Positions 1 to 9,063 of a stretch of 53,753 bases of DNA are shown here, piece after piece. Origin of the DNA: an uncultured Bacteroidales bacterium (GTDB taxonomy: Bacteria; Bacteroidota; Bacteroidia; Bacteroidales; FEN-979); NCBI GenBank assembly GCA_903916595.1, contig CAIWXI010000120.1, positions 1-53,753 on the forward strand, given 5' to 3'. The notes below the pieces were generated by a model that was not told where the DNA came from, did no database searches, and worked only from the letters and a program-made list of their open reading frames with translations. The first letter of the stretch is position 1; every line of letters begins with the position of its first letter. The position numbers and the translations under genes were made by a program.

Positions 1-1
1 C

Positions 2-1513
2 AACTGGATCACTCCAAATGACATCGCGAATACCACGACAACTTACACCGCTACCAACCTTGCAATTACTACAAAATACAGGGCCGTTATAACCAGCGGG
101 ACCTGTTCCCCGGCCAACTCAGCCGAAGCCATGGTAACAGTCAATCCCTTACCGGTTCCGAATGTCACCGGACCATCGGCATCTTACCCCGGAACAACAG
201 GCAATATCTATACAACAGAAACCGGGATGACCGCTTATACATGGACCATTTCAGCGGGAGGTACGATCGATCTCGGGCAGGGGACAAGCAGCATCTCGGT
301 TTCCTGGAATACTGCGGGAGCTCAGTTTGTGACCGTGACCTATACTAACAGCAATTTTTGCAGCGCATTACCAGCTACCATCTACCCTGTGCTTGTCGGG
401 AATATACCGGGACCTGCCGGTCCAATCACAGGTACCCCAAGCACATGCCAGAACCAGTCAGGCGTGGCTTACTTCGTGGCTGCGGTATTCAATGCAACAA
501 GCTACGTATGGACTCTTCCTGCGGGTTGTTCCATTGCTACAGGAAACAACACGAACTCCATCACTGTAAATTTCTCGTCCAGCGCTGTTTCAGGGAACCT
601 TACTGTATATGGAACCAATGGGTTGGGAAACGGCAATGTGTCGCCAAGCTACTCCGTCCTGGTAAAAACAGCACCTTATATATCGATCAGTTCATGCAAC
701 GACCCTTCTACGACGACTTCTTCCAGGCCATTTACATTACTGGGTGGAGTTCCGCCGGGCGGACAGTACTACCTCGACGGCAACCTGGTAAGCGGAGGGA
801 TAGTTGACCCTTCTTTACTCACGGTCGCCGTTCATCAGATAACCTACGAATACACCAGTTTCAACACCTGTGTGAGTACATCAGTAGCCGTTCCCCTTAA
901 TGTAGTTGCAGGCAGCAACCTTCTGAACTGTCCAGCCACATTCCTGGACCCGAGGGACAATACTACATACTCAGCCAGTTTTATGGGAACCCGCTGCTGG
1001 ATGCTTGAGAACCTTAGATACGGAAACATTCTAAATCCATCCACTCAGCCTCAGGTTGAGAACTGTGTGCCTGAGAAATACTGTCCGCCAGCTGATCCTG
1101 CCTGCAGTGTGAACGGCGGATTTTATCAATGGGAAGAACTAATGCAGTACCAGAACCCGATCCCTGGCAATTCGGTACAGGGCCTTTGTCCCCCGGAATG
1201 GCATGTCCCGACCAGCGCCGAATGGCAGCTGCTGATCGACGGGCAAACGCATCCGGGTAACGGGGAAGCAGGATGGGATCTAAAAGATGCAGTAGCTCCC
1301 GGTGGTTTCAAGGCCCTGCTGGGCGGCATTGAATATCAGAATGCCGTATGGGAATTTTATACCGGAAGCCCGCTGGGTACCATGTTCTGGACATCCACTA
1401 CATTTGGTCTGATTCGAGCGGTTGCAAGAGGTCTTAATTCGGTCGATAAAAGTGTTTCAACGTATTATTCCCTGCAATCAGATGCATTGCCGGCCCGGTG
1501 TGTGAAAGACTAG
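2..1513 (+). CDS. C-terminal part of a PKD-like repeat surface protein ending in a FISUMP domain (5' end outside window)
   Basis: The frame is open from the window edge, so the gene starts upstream. The visible part begins with Ser/Thr/Gly-rich PKD-like or Ig-like beta-sandwich repeats (for example TSYVWTLPAGCSIATG) typical of Bacteroidota extracellular adhesins. The last ~180 residues are a FISUMP domain (Fibrobacter succinogenes major paralogous domain): a Cys near its start, GTRCWMLENLRYG, CPPEWHVPTSAEWQLLIDG, FWTST and the terminal ARCVKD. The protein is secreted or surface exposed. No separate T9SS C-terminal domain follows, because the gene stops right after the FISUMP end. The role is unknown; cell-surface binding is an inference from architecture. 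It converges with the next gene, with only 20 bp between the stop codons. Confidence 0.85.
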   Translation, partial: NWITPNDIANTTTTYTATNLAITTKYRAVITSGTCSPANSAEAMVTVNPLPVPNVTGPSASYPGTTGNIYTTETGMTAYTWTISAGGTIDLGQGTSSISVSWNTAGAQFVTVTYTNSNFCSALPATIYPVLVGNIPGPAGPITGTPSTCQNQSGVAYFVAAVFNATSYVWTLPAGCSIATGNNTNSITVNFSSSAVSGNLTVYGTNGLGNGNVSPSYSVLVKTAPYISISSCNDPSTTTSSRPFTLLGGVPPGGQYYLDGNLVSGGIVDPSLLTVAVHQITYEYTSFNTCVSTSVAVPLNVVAGSNLLNCPATFLDPRDNTTYSASFMGTRCWMLENLRYGNILNPSTQPQVENCVPEKYCPPADPACSVNGGFYQWEELMQYQNPIPGNSVQGLCPPEWHVPTSAEWQLLIDGQTHPGNGEAGWDLKDAVAPGGFKALLGGIEYQNAVWEFYTGSPLGTMFWTSTTFGLIRAVARGLNSVDKSVSTYYSLQSDALPARCVKD

Positions 1514-1533
1514 GTGCGCCCAGGCGCAGAAAA

Positions 1534-3327
1534 TCACTTCTCGACGCAGTATAAATTCCTGTCGCCCCTGAGGAAAATATGCCCGTTGGTGAAAGCAGGG
1601 GTACAGAACGATCCTTCGCCCAGGGGGCATTGGCTTAAAAGCGAAAATTCCTTATCGGCTTTGATGATGTTCATCATGCCTTTTTTGTCCATGATATAGA
1701 TCTTACCTTCGGCCAGCATGGGTGAGGAATAGACCGGATTGCCAAAATCATGTTCCCAGTATTTTGTTCCTGCAACTGCATCATAGCAAACGGCTGTCCC
1801 GTAAGAGGTGACCAGAAACAGATATTTATCTGTTGCGACAGGGCTTGGAACATCCGAGAGGTATTCATTGTTCTCCCACAGGACTTTGGGCGGATCTGCA
1901 ATGCGGACTGCCGAGAGGGTAGAATATTCGTTCACAGAAAACACTATCCCGGCGGCATAGGCCAGTGATGGTCCGACTTCACCTGAGATGCAGTCGATAC
2001 TCCAGAGTTCCTTGCCGGTGAGCGGGTCGTATGAGGCCACGCTGGGTTCTGCGGCAAGGATGAGTTCCATGCGGTTGCCTGTATTGATGAGCGAAGGAGA
2101 GGCCCAGGATATCTTGACGTTCCTGGCAGTTTTCCATACCTGCTCCCCGGTCTTTCCCGAAAGTCCGATCACAGCCGGAGCTCCTCGCTGATCATACTGA
2201 ATGATGAGGATGTCGCGGTACATCATCAGTGAAGATGAATGTCCGTAATGGTTGGCAGGAACACCAAGATTTTTCGACCAAACCGGATTTCCGTCCAAAT
2301 CGAGAGCAATAAGGTCGCCGTTCGCGAAGATGGCATACACCCTCTGGCCATCGGTAGTGAGGCTGGGGGCAGCCTGTCCGGTCTCCTTGCTAACCCCGGG
2401 AGCCTGTGAAGGAGAACCGGGAATCTTTTCAACCGGGCTATTCCATAGGATTTTACCGCTGACGGCATCGAGACAGTAAACCTCGCGTTTAGTTTCACTT
2501 GCGCCACTCAGGAAGATCTTATCACCCCATATCACCGGAGAATTATAACCCGGCAGGGGGATAGCTGTTTTCCATTTGATATTTTTCCCGCTTTTCCCAT
2601 CCCAACTGGTGGGGATGCCGGTGCAGGCTGTAATCCCGATGCCTCCCGGGCCACGGAAGCAGGGGAAGTTGGCTTGTACTTCCTGCCAGGCGGGGATTGG
2701 GGGTTGGGAGTTGGGGATTTGGGGTTGGGAGTTGGGGATTTGGGATTGGGAGTTGGGGGTTGGGGATTGGGGGTTGGGGGTTGGGGAAACGTCATCCCGC
2801 ATCCTGTATCCTGCATCCTGAATCTTTCCAGAGCCCAGATCTTTTCCAAGGTCCTTATGCGTTAACCAGGCCAAAAGCAGTGTCAGAGCGAGAAGACTGG
2901 CGCCAGAGTAAACCAGCCATTGCCGTTTCAGGATTCTGGTCTCCCAGAACATGGGCGGTTTTCCGGCAGGTTCTTTCGGAAGTTTGACGCTGATAAGTTC
3001 AATTGCTTTGAAGCAGGATACAAGAAGCAGGATGCTGATGAAAAGAAGATAGCCTCCAGTACGAACCTGCCACTGAGCGGTAAAAAAGGCCTTACGGGCC
3101 AGCAGGTCGAGTGTTTGTATTTCCTGACTGAGCTGCTCGTTCCCCGGATCGCTTTGAAGCTTTTCAATGAGTGCGGTCATGGCCGGCGTATTCAAAGGGT
3201 CGGCACGCTTGATCTGGATAAAGTTAACGATAATGAGAACGCATAAAACAACCGCAAAAACAGCACTTCCCAAAGAAATATTTTCAAGGAGTCTGATCGT
3301 ATTCTGGGGTGATTTACCGGTTTTCAT
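1534..3327 (-). CDS. Membrane-anchored PQQ-type beta-propeller protein with a repeat-encoded linker
   Basis: About 597 residues. The N-terminal part has three hydrophobic segments (about residues 15-37, 93-113 and 136-158). A low-complexity linker (about 168-212, heptad P-T-P-N-P-Q-S) follows. The remainder is a PQQ_2-type beta-propeller starting at [13 protein letters not shown], with repeated 'GKILW', '[10 protein letters not shown]' and 'GKELWS' blades. It probably faces the periplasm. Proteins of this type are often labelled quinoprotein or BamB-like, but nothing in the sequence proves cofactor binding or catalysis. It is the last gene of the minus-strand operon. The linker is encoded by heptanucleotide tandem repeats (2692-2820), so its length may vary between strains. 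The exact function is unknown. Confidence 0.8.
   Translation of the reverse strand: MKTGKSPQNTIRLLENISLGSAVFAVVLCVLIIVNFIQIKRADPLNTPAMTALIEKLQSDPGNEQLSQEIQTLDLLARKAFFTAQWQVRTGGYLLFISILLLVSCFKAIELISVKLPKEPAGKPPMFWETRILKRQWLVYSGASLLALTLLLAWLTHKDLGKDLGSGKIQDAGYRMRDDVSPTPNPQSPTPNSQSQIPNSQPQIPNSQPPIPAWQEVQANFPCFRGPGGIGITACTGIPTSWDGKSGKNIKWKTAIPLPGYNSPVIWGDKIFLSGASETKREVYCLDAVSGKILWNSPVEKIPGSPSQAPGVSKETGQAAPSLTTDGQRVYAIFANGDLIALDLDGNPVWSKNLGVPANHYGHSSSLMMYRDILIIQYDQRGAPAVIGLSGKTGEQVWKTARNVKISWASPSLINTGNRMELILAAEPSVASYDPLTGKELWSIDCISGEVGPSLAYAAGIVFSVNEYSTLSAVRIADPPKVLWENNEYLSDVPSPVATDKYLFLVTSYGTAVCYDAVAGTKYWEHDFGNPVYSSPMLAEGKIYIMDKKGMMNIIKADKEFSLLSQCPLGEGSFCTPAFTNGHIFLRGDRNLYCVEK
2692..2820. repeat. 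Heptanucleotide tandem arrays inside the propeller gene
   Basis: Two adjacent arrays are visible. Positions 2692-2786 carry about 13 copies of a G/T-rich heptamer (TTGGGGA, TTGGGGG, TTGGGAG, with some imperfect copies). Positions 2793-2820 carry exactly four copies of CATCCTG/CATCCCG/TATCCTG. Read on the minus strand they encode a Pro/Asn/Gln-rich heptad and an M-R/Q-D-A-G-Y-R heptad, placed between the last membrane helix and the propeller of the host protein. Confidence 0.9.
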
Positions 3328-3345
3328 GTTCTTTGTTTAAGGATC

Positions 3346-4722
3346 TCAGGATTTCACGGGACAATAATCAACACATCTCGCGCAGCTGAAACATCGTCCT
3401 TTATTGGTGACATAATCGGCCCTGTAAACCGGCAGCATCCGCCCGCCTATCATCAGGGCAATGGCAAGCCCGATGAAACCGCCGAATAGCCATCCGCCGA
3501 TATAAAATTTCTTTAAAACAGCAGAAGCTTCAGAGTAAACCTGGCTTTCGGTTTTACCCGAGGCTTTAAATGCTTTAATCTCGAATGACTCATCCCGCAT
3601 CTTGTATCCCGCATCCCGCATCTTGTATCCCGCATCCCGCATCTTGTATCCTGCATCCTGCATCTTGTATCCCGCATCCTGCATCTTGTATCCCGCATCC
3701 CGCATCCCGGATCCTGCATCCCGCATCCCCGACAGCACTTCCTTCGCCAGCTTCACTCTTGGGTCAACGCCTGCAAGAGTATCCTGCATCCTGGATCCTG
3801 CATATCCGAATGCAATCACTAAAACCGGAACAATCAGTACCATCATCATCATCTTTTTCACCATGACCGGGCTGCTTTCAGGGCTTTTGGTTGTAACAGG
3901 AATGTCGATGGCGTCGTAAGGACAGGAATTCTCGCAGAGCCGGCATTGGATGCACTCCTTTGGGGTAATGGTAAGATGACTGCGTGAAAACCGGCTGGTC
4001 CAGTTGAGAAGAACTCCATAGGGGCAAAGAAAACGGCAGTAGGGACGGGCTATGAAGATACCTGAGAGCAGCAAGATGCCTGTAAACAGGAACATTCCGA
4101 AGGATGCGGTGAAGCGGAATATCCCTACAAAAGGATCATAGCGGCAGATGATGAAATCGGTGCCAGTCGCTGCAAAAAGAACGGCTAACCCAAGATAAAG
4201 ATACGGAATGATCCCAAGGACGGTGTTCAGTCTTGAGCCAAGGGCCTGGGGTTTGAATGCAAAAAGGTCCTGTATGGCGCCGAACGGACAAACCGCTGCA
4301 CAGAAAGTCCGCCCGAAGAAAAGGGTGAATAGGAGAGGAAGGATGAAAAACAGGATGACACTCAGCGGGAGGACGAATGTGCTGTCGAAAAGGGCAAGGC
4401 TCACGTTTTGTATGGCTCCGATGGAACACACGCAACCTTCGCGGTAGAACCCGAAATAGCCGAGGGAGAAGATACTCATGGCGAAGACCCAGAGCCTGGA
4501 ACGTTTTTTCAGTACCAGCCAGGTAACCACGCTCAGTGCGATCAAAAGTACAGCAACATCAAGGTAGGCCATGAATTCTCCACGGGGAAGGGGAATCTGT
4601 GTCTGTGGCTGGGTATAGGCTGATTCGAATTCGGGTTTGGGGAAACGCTGGATAGCAAAGACTGTTTTCGGGAACAGTGTCGTAAAAGCAAGCAGGGCTG
4701 GTACCAAATTTGTTTTACGCAT
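3346..4722 (-). CDS. NapH/polyferredoxin-like 4Fe-4S membrane protein
   Basis: About 458 residues with several membrane helices and paired cysteine motifs. [13 protein letters not shown] and [14 protein letters not shown] are the Cys-x3-CP elements of NapH/YccM/NosR-type membrane proteins. They are followed by a ferredoxin cluster [15 protein letters not shown] and a C-terminal [12 protein letters not shown]. Such proteins pass electrons between quinol and periplasmic or cytoplasmic partners. A linker of seven-residue repeats (M-R/Q-D-A-G-Y-K, about residues 331-377), encoded by a heptamer array, sits in the loop before the last membrane helix. The start overlaps the end of the upstream ferredoxin gene by 8 bp, so the two are translationally linked. 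The partner oxidoreductase is not identifiable. Confidence 0.8.
   Translation of the reverse strand: MRKTNLVPALLAFTTLFPKTVFAIQRFPKPEFESAYTQPQTQIPLPRGEFMAYLDVAVLLIALSVVTWLVLKKRSRLWVFAMSIFSLGYFGFYREGCVCSIGAIQNVSLALFDSTFVLPLSVILFFILPLLFTLFFGRTFCAAVCPFGAIQDLFAFKPQALGSRLNTVLGIIPYLYLGLAVLFAATGTDFIICRYDPFVGIFRFTASFGMFLFTGILLLSGIFIARPYCRFLCPYGVLLNWTSRFSRSHLTITPKECIQCRLCENSCPYDAIDIPVTTKSPESSPVMVKKMMMMVLIVPVLVIAFGYAGSRMQDTLAGVDPRVKLAKEVLSGMRDAGSGMRDAGYKMQDAGYKMQDAGYKMRDAGYKMRDAGYKMRDESFEIKAFKASGKTESQVYSEASAVLKKFYIGGWLFGGFIGLAIALMIGGRMLPVYRADYVTNKGRCFSCARCVDYCPVKS
3591..3730. repeat. Array of 20 heptamers (CATCCTG family) inside the NapH-like gene
   Basis: Twenty consecutive 7-bp units (CATCCCG, CATCTTG, TATCCCG, CATCCTG and close variants) without a break. 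On the coding (minus) strand they read as M-R/Q-D-A-G-Y-K heptads. A three-copy outlier lies at 3780-3800 in the same gene, and a two-copy piece at 4741-4755 is at the end of the neighbouring ferredoxin gene. Confidence 0.93.
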
Positions 4723-5383
4723 TCACTTCTCCTTTCTTTCCTGCATCCTGCATCCTTTCATTCCCTAACCCTTTCAATAGCGATGGCTGGTTTGCAGGCA
4801 CCCTGGTAAACGCCTGTGAAGGGCATTTTCTGGCAATCGAACATTCGTTGCAGTTTTCACAGCGGTGGTGGCGCACCTGGAGCTGCAGTGAGCCGTTGCC
4901 GAAAGCTGAGCAGCCTTTCACGCATTTGCCACAGCCAATGCAGAGTTCTTCATCAACAGTATATTCGAAAAAAGGTTCTTCAATGAATTTCCGTTTGAGG
5001 GCGTTGGTTGGGCAGAGCTGGTGTTCGGCTGCAGTGGTCAGGGTTTTTGTGCCGGGCTTGAAATAACCCCCGCAGAGGTCGCAGTAACCGCACATGGCAT
5101 AGGCATGGGTGCATTTGACGGCACTCGGGCTCATCACGCAGCTGGTTGCACATCGTCCGCACTGAATGCATTTGGCCGGGTCGAGCTGCCATACCGTCTG
5201 CCGGGCCTCAAGAGCGGCAGGCAGACTGCAGCTTTTCGATTTGCTGCAGCTGTTGCAGGCGAAGCCCGTGGAACAGGAGTTCTCATCCCGTTTACGGAAC
5301 AGCAAGGCCCCGCTGAGCAGGCCCAGTGCAGCGAGGATCCCGCCCCGCATCAGTGTATTCAGGAATTCCCGCCTGTTTGGCAT
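4715..5383 (-). CDS. NapG-like four-cluster ferredoxin protein with Tat-like N-terminus
   Basis: 222 residues. The N-terminus NRREFLNTLMRGG followed by a hydrophobic stretch resembles a twin-arginine signal or anchor. Four Cys groups are visible: CIQCGRCATSC, CGYCDLC, CIGCGKCVKGC and CENCNECSIARKCP, as expected for a NapG/NrfC-type electron-transfer subunit. It sits directly before the NapH-like gene (8-bp overlap), reproducing the NapG-NapH order, but no NapA/NapB or other terminal reductase is in the operon. Its C-terminus carries a short RMQDAG piece encoded by two CATCCTG heptamers. Export by Tat is an inference from the double arginine; NrfC-like is an alternative name. Confidence 0.75.
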   Translation of the reverse strand: MPNRREFLNTLMRGGILAALGLLSGALLFRKRDENSCSTGFACNSCSKSKSCSLPAALEARQTVWQLDPAKCIQCGRCATSCVMSPSAVKCTHAYAMCGYCDLCGGYFKPGTKTLTTAAEHQLCPTNALKRKFIEEPFFEYTVDEELCIGCGKCVKGCSAFGNGSLQLQVRHHRCENCNECSIARKCPSQAFTRVPANQPSLLKGLGNERMQDAGKKGEVNA

Positions 5384-5386
5384 TGC

Positions 5387-6349
5387 TTATTTTTTTACAA
5401 ATATCCTGAGCTGTTTCTTCTCAGGGTCCAGAACAATGATCCTGTCTTTTGAATCCACCGCGAGATCAAGCCCCCGGGTACCTTCAATAAAGGCTGTGGG
5501 AGGTGCAACAACACATTCGAATTTTCCCCGGGGGGAATAGATCTTCACCCGCTCTATCCCTTTCTCGCTGGTCACAAAGGAACCGTCGGAAAGCAAGGCG
5601 AAATGAGACGGGTTGCAGCATCCGCAAAAGCCTTCAACAGCCATATTCGCCTCACCCCAGGCTGAATTCAGGGTGCCATCGTTACTGAACTGTTCCAGTG
5701 AATGACGGCCTGTATTGGCCACCCAGAGTTCTCCTTTCTTTCCCAGGGCCAGATCAAAATACGGGCTGGGAATAATAAAACCGGGAATATTCTTCTGGGG
5801 GTCCTTTTCCCCGATCCGGTTGATGAGGCGGCCGTCGGGACTGCAGCGGTAAACGATCTTTTTTCCGAAATCGGCGAGAAAAACACCGGAATCCGATACT
5901 GCAATACCGGTGATCAGGGATTCATCAGAAAAGGTTTTCCATTTTTTAATCAGCTTTCCCGAGGGATCGAAAATCTCAACATGGTCCTGCATGCCGATAT
6001 AAATATTTCCTTTTTTATCGAGGGTCATGCAGCTGGCGGTACCATTAAACAGGAATCTGCCTGCAGAATGCCCAGGCTGGTCGTATATCAGGAGAGTATC
6101 CTTCCCTGCCACAAAAATGCGGTCGCCTGCACCGCAGGCAAGAGCATGCATCTCAGCTAGTGGAGGCGAAATGATCATTTGTTCGCTGTAAGCGGACCGG
6201 GTGCTGTCGCTCTTCCTGATCTCACCCATCTTGTAATCATATGGATTTGCCTGGTCGGCCTGTTTCGATGAAAACAGATCGGCAAACATGATCACGACCA
6301 CGGCGATCAGCAGTACAAGCCCGGAAATGATGAATATCTTTTGTTTCAT
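5387..6349 (-). CDS. Membrane-anchored NHL/SMP-30-like beta-propeller protein
   Basis: 320 residues. The N-terminal hydrophobic segment IFIISGLVLLIAVVVIMF acts as a signal anchor. The rest has NHL-type propeller repeats (CMTLDKKGNIYIGMQDHVEIFDPSGK, shortened here as GNIYIGM; DGSFVTSEKGIERVKIYSP; GLDLAVDSKDRIIVLD). There is a CGCC motif in the middle (SAWGEANMAVEGFCGCC region) that could bind metal or form a disulfide. It is 3 bp from both neighbours in the operon. NHL propellers usually mediate protein or ligand contacts; enzymatic activity is not indicated. Confidence 0.75.
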   Translation of the reverse strand: MKQKIFIISGLVLLIAVVVIMFADLFSSKQADQANPYDYKMGEIRKSDSTRSAYSEQMIISPPLAEMHALACGAGDRIFVAGKDTLLIYDQPGHSAGRFLFNGTASCMTLDKKGNIYIGMQDHVEIFDPSGKLIKKWKTFSDESLITGIAVSDSGVFLADFGKKIVYRCSPDGRLINRIGEKDPQKNIPGFIIPSPYFDLALGKKGELWVANTGRHSLEQFSNDGTLNSAWGEANMAVEGFCGCCNPSHFALLSDGSFVTSEKGIERVKIYSPRGKFECVVAPPTAFIEGTRGLDLAVDSKDRIIVLDPEKKQLRIFVKK

Positions 6350-6352
6350 TGT

Positions 6353-7780
6353 TTACTTTTTCTCCCCGATATCAAGGCAGACCAGGGTTTTTGAATCCCT
6401 CATCAGCAGATAGCCCGCAGTTATGGCTATAGGCCCCCAGGAATCCTGTCCGTCGATGATCTTCGCTTTGTCCAGAACGGTGAATCCCGCAGGTGAAGCC
6501 TTTGCAATGGTCATCTCGCCATCATCATTCAATATAAAGAACTTCCCGTCGGCCAGAATATATGGCCCCAGGCCAAACCGTTCAGTCTTTCCGCTGTTCA
6601 TCACAATAGTACGGCAGTCGCTCCCCTTGCAGCAAACGAACTGGTTTCGCAAGCCGCCCGCATCTTTCGGTAGTATGCCATATAGGTAGCCACCATAATA
6701 TACCGGGGTTTGCTGTTCCGAAGCCAGCCCTTCCAGGGGTTTCAGTTTCTGCAATACCTTTACCGAGAAACCTCCGCTGCCTCCTTTGACCTGCAAAAGA
6801 GCTGAACCTGCGCCGTATCCTGCGCTTGCAAAGATACGTCCTTCATCCATTACCACGGGGCTTGGAGCTACAACGTTAGGAGCGAATTCGGTGGTTTCCC
6901 ATAAGATCCTGCCACGGTCGGGGCCGCCGGCTGCAATGCCGCAGACCCCGCCGATCGCGCAATAAACATACATCTTTTGGCCATTCAACGTCATAGGCAT
7001 CAATGATGAATGTGACATTTTCCAGTTGTGAGGATTAGGCGTTTCCCAGACTTTTTTTCCTGTTTTGCAATCCACGGCAATGATCAGTGATTTTCCTCCC
7101 ACCGCAATGATTGCGGTGTCATGATCGATCAAAGGGCATTGTCCGGTATACCAGAATGGCACCTCGGCCTGGAATTCCCGGCCCAGGTCGAAGCCCCAGA
7201 GCAGGGCGCCCGAGCCGCGGTCGCAGCACATCACCTGGCAGCGGGGGCCGATGGTAAGCACATAATCTTTTGTAACGGCAGGGATAGTACGCGAAAGACC
7301 ATGGTTACGCTTAAGATGTACATGATATGACCGCCTCCATAGTTCTTCACCCGACAGCAATGAGAAACACCTTAAGGCATCTTCCTTTTTCGTTTCATCA
7401 TAATCCAGGACGTACACCCTTCCGTCGTAAACAGCAGGCGCAGCATGTCCTTCGCCCAGGCTCAGTTTCCAAAGAATACGCGGACCGGCGCTACCCCACT
7501 TCGATATCAGCCGTAAATTCTCTTTATTGATATTATCAAACTGTTCTCCCCTGAATCGGGGCCAGCTGGCAGCGGGAATGCCGGGAACAGTTTTGAACAA
7601 AACAAAATCTTCGCCGATTTTGACCTTTTCACCAGCGGTTATTGGACCTTTTTTTCGATTGTCCATGCCAGGAACCGATATCTTCAGCGATGCAGCAGGA
7701 TCATAAAAGAACCAGGCAGCCACCAGTCCGAGGCCCAGCAATAAAAGGGAAGCCAGGATAAACCGGGAGTATTTTTTCAC
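6353..7780 (-). CDS. PQQ-type beta-propeller protein, N-terminally anchored
   Basis: 475 residues. A single N-terminal hydrophobic segment (FILASLLLLGLGLVAAWFF) is followed by a short linker and then a PQQ-like propeller beginning ASWPRFRGEQFDNINKE. Blade motifs such as GRVYVLDYDE, GKKVWETPNP and GRILWETTE are visible. The family is found in Bacteroidota and Planctomycetota; the W-x-R-F/W-R-G entry motif is typical. It is only 2 bp from the upstream propeller gene and 3 bp from the NHL gene. Substrate and cofactor are unknown, and the quinoprotein label should not be taken as evidence for PQQ. Confidence 0.8.
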   Translation of the reverse strand: MKKYSRFILASLLLLGLGLVAAWFFYDPAASLKISVPGMDNRKKGPITAGEKVKIGEDFVLFKTVPGIPAASWPRFRGEQFDNINKENLRLISKWGSAGPRILWKLSLGEGHAAPAVYDGRVYVLDYDETKKEDALRCFSLLSGEELWRRSYHVHLKRNHGLSRTIPAVTKDYVLTIGPRCQVMCCDRGSGALLWGFDLGREFQAEVPFWYTGQCPLIDHDTAIIAVGGKSLIIAVDCKTGKKVWETPNPHNWKMSHSSLMPMTLNGQKMYVYCAIGGVCGIAAGGPDRGRILWETTEFAPNVVAPSPVVMDEGRIFASAGYGAGSALLQVKGGSGGFSVKVLQKLKPLEGLASEQQTPVYYGGYLYGILPKDAGGLRNQFVCCKGSDCRTIVMNSGKTERFGLGPYILADGKFFILNDDGEMTIAKASPAGFTVLDKAKIIDGQDSWGPIAITAGYLLMRDSKTLVCLDIGEKK

Positions 7781-7782
7781 GT

Positions 7783-9045
7783 TTATTTTTTGCGGATGTC
7801 ATAGGCCATCAGCACATCGCCATGGCGGATATACAGAATTCCATTATAAACCGAAGGATGGGCCCAGAACGGACCTTTACCAGGGGGAGCTTTAAAACTG
7901 CTGACGAGTGTGAATTTCTGCGGATCAGGTTTTACCAGGCCTATATTGCCATTTTTCTCTTCAAGGCAATACAGCATACCATCGGCGGCAATGATCGGGC
8001 CTTTGGTGAACCATTTTTCCTGCCACATCAGTTTTCCGGTCTTCCAGTCGATACAGCACCAGTTTCCTCTGCTGTTGTCGATCCAGTTCGATCCGTAAAT
8101 ATACCCGTCAAGAGCTAAAACCCCTCCATGATGGCAATCCAGAACAGTATCGGTCCACACTTTAGTAATCTGTGATCCGTCATCCGCAATCCGGAACATA
8201 ACGCCTACATGGTTGTAGCCCGCGGTGATATAAAGCATACCGTTGCCGAATAAAGGGGTGATCGTATTGGTTTTCGGCGCTCCTGGCCATATTTTCATGC
8301 TTCTTTCGGGCATCCAGGCAGAGTAATCGAAAGTCCAGAGGATATTTCCATTGGCAAGGTCAACACCCATCAGGTATTTATTGATCAGGGTCACAATGAT
8401 ATCTTTGTTTCCCTGGCGGATAAGTTTTGGGGAGACATAGGATCCGGTATCGTTCAGCGAGGGAGATTGCCAGATAGTCTCGCCGGTATTCTTATCAAGT
8501 GCGACCATGGTTGTTTTAAAACCGGCCGGGGTATAAATGACTTTATTTCCGGCTACCAGGGGCGATTCGCATACACCCCATTGCCCATAGCGGCCGTCAA
8601 ATTTTCCCAGTCCGTTGAGCGACCATTTGATCTTGCCATCCTGTTTGCCGATGCATGCCACAGTACCTCCGCCACTGATCACGAAAATAAACGCCCCATC
8701 GACGGTAGGAGTGGTGCGTGTTTCGGGGTAAGACCCGGACCATGCCGGCCCGAAAGGAGTTTTCCAGAGAATTTTCCCTTCCAAAGAGATTGCAGTCAGA
8801 ACATCGGCCGAGTCTTTTATCCCTGTCACATAGATTGCTGTACCGTCGCTTACAGCAGAGGAATATCCTTTTCCAATGCCTTCAGCAGACCATAGTAATG
8901 CCGGTCCTTCGGCGGGCCAGACTTTGAGCAGTCCCGTTTCGTTATATACACCGCTTCGGCCGGGGCCTCTCCATTGAGCGGAGGACTGGGTAATGCCTGT
9001 GAAAGGCAGGATCATAATACCTATGATCAGTAAAATCGTTTTCAT
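7783..9045 (-). CDS. Secreted PQQ-type beta-propeller protein
   Basis: 420 residues. A signal peptide (MKTILLIIGIMILPFTGITQS) precedes QWRGPGRSGVYNETGLLK, the usual start of this propeller family. Blades with W-termini follow (GKILWKTPFG, GETIWQSPS, GNILWTFDYS, GKLMWQEKW). It is a close paralogue of the next upstream gene, sharing the 'WPA/WPE-GPALLW' motif and order of blades, which points to tandem duplication. Likely periplasmic. No catalytic Asp/Ca site of methanol-dehydrogenase type was recognised by eye. Confidence 0.82.
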   Translation of the reverse strand: MKTILLIIGIMILPFTGITQSSAQWRGPGRSGVYNETGLLKVWPAEGPALLWSAEGIGKGYSSAVSDGTAIYVTGIKDSADVLTAISLEGKILWKTPFGPAWSGSYPETRTTPTVDGAFIFVISGGGTVACIGKQDGKIKWSLNGLGKFDGRYGQWGVCESPLVAGNKVIYTPAGFKTTMVALDKNTGETIWQSPSLNDTGSYVSPKLIRQGNKDIIVTLINKYLMGVDLANGNILWTFDYSAWMPERSMKIWPGAPKTNTITPLFGNGMLYITAGYNHVGVMFRIADDGSQITKVWTDTVLDCHHGGVLALDGYIYGSNWIDNSRGNWCCIDWKTGKLMWQEKWFTKGPIIAADGMLYCLEEKNGNIGLVKPDPQKFTLVSSFKAPPGKGPFWAHPSVYNGILYIRHGDVLMAYDIRKK

Positions 9046-9063
9046 AAACGGAAAAAAGTTTGA

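Noticed and set aside
3585-3919. Plus-strand frames with HPASC-type repeats opposite the NapH-like gene
   Set aside because: Shadow translations of the heptamer array; the minus-strand frame has the conserved Cys motifs.
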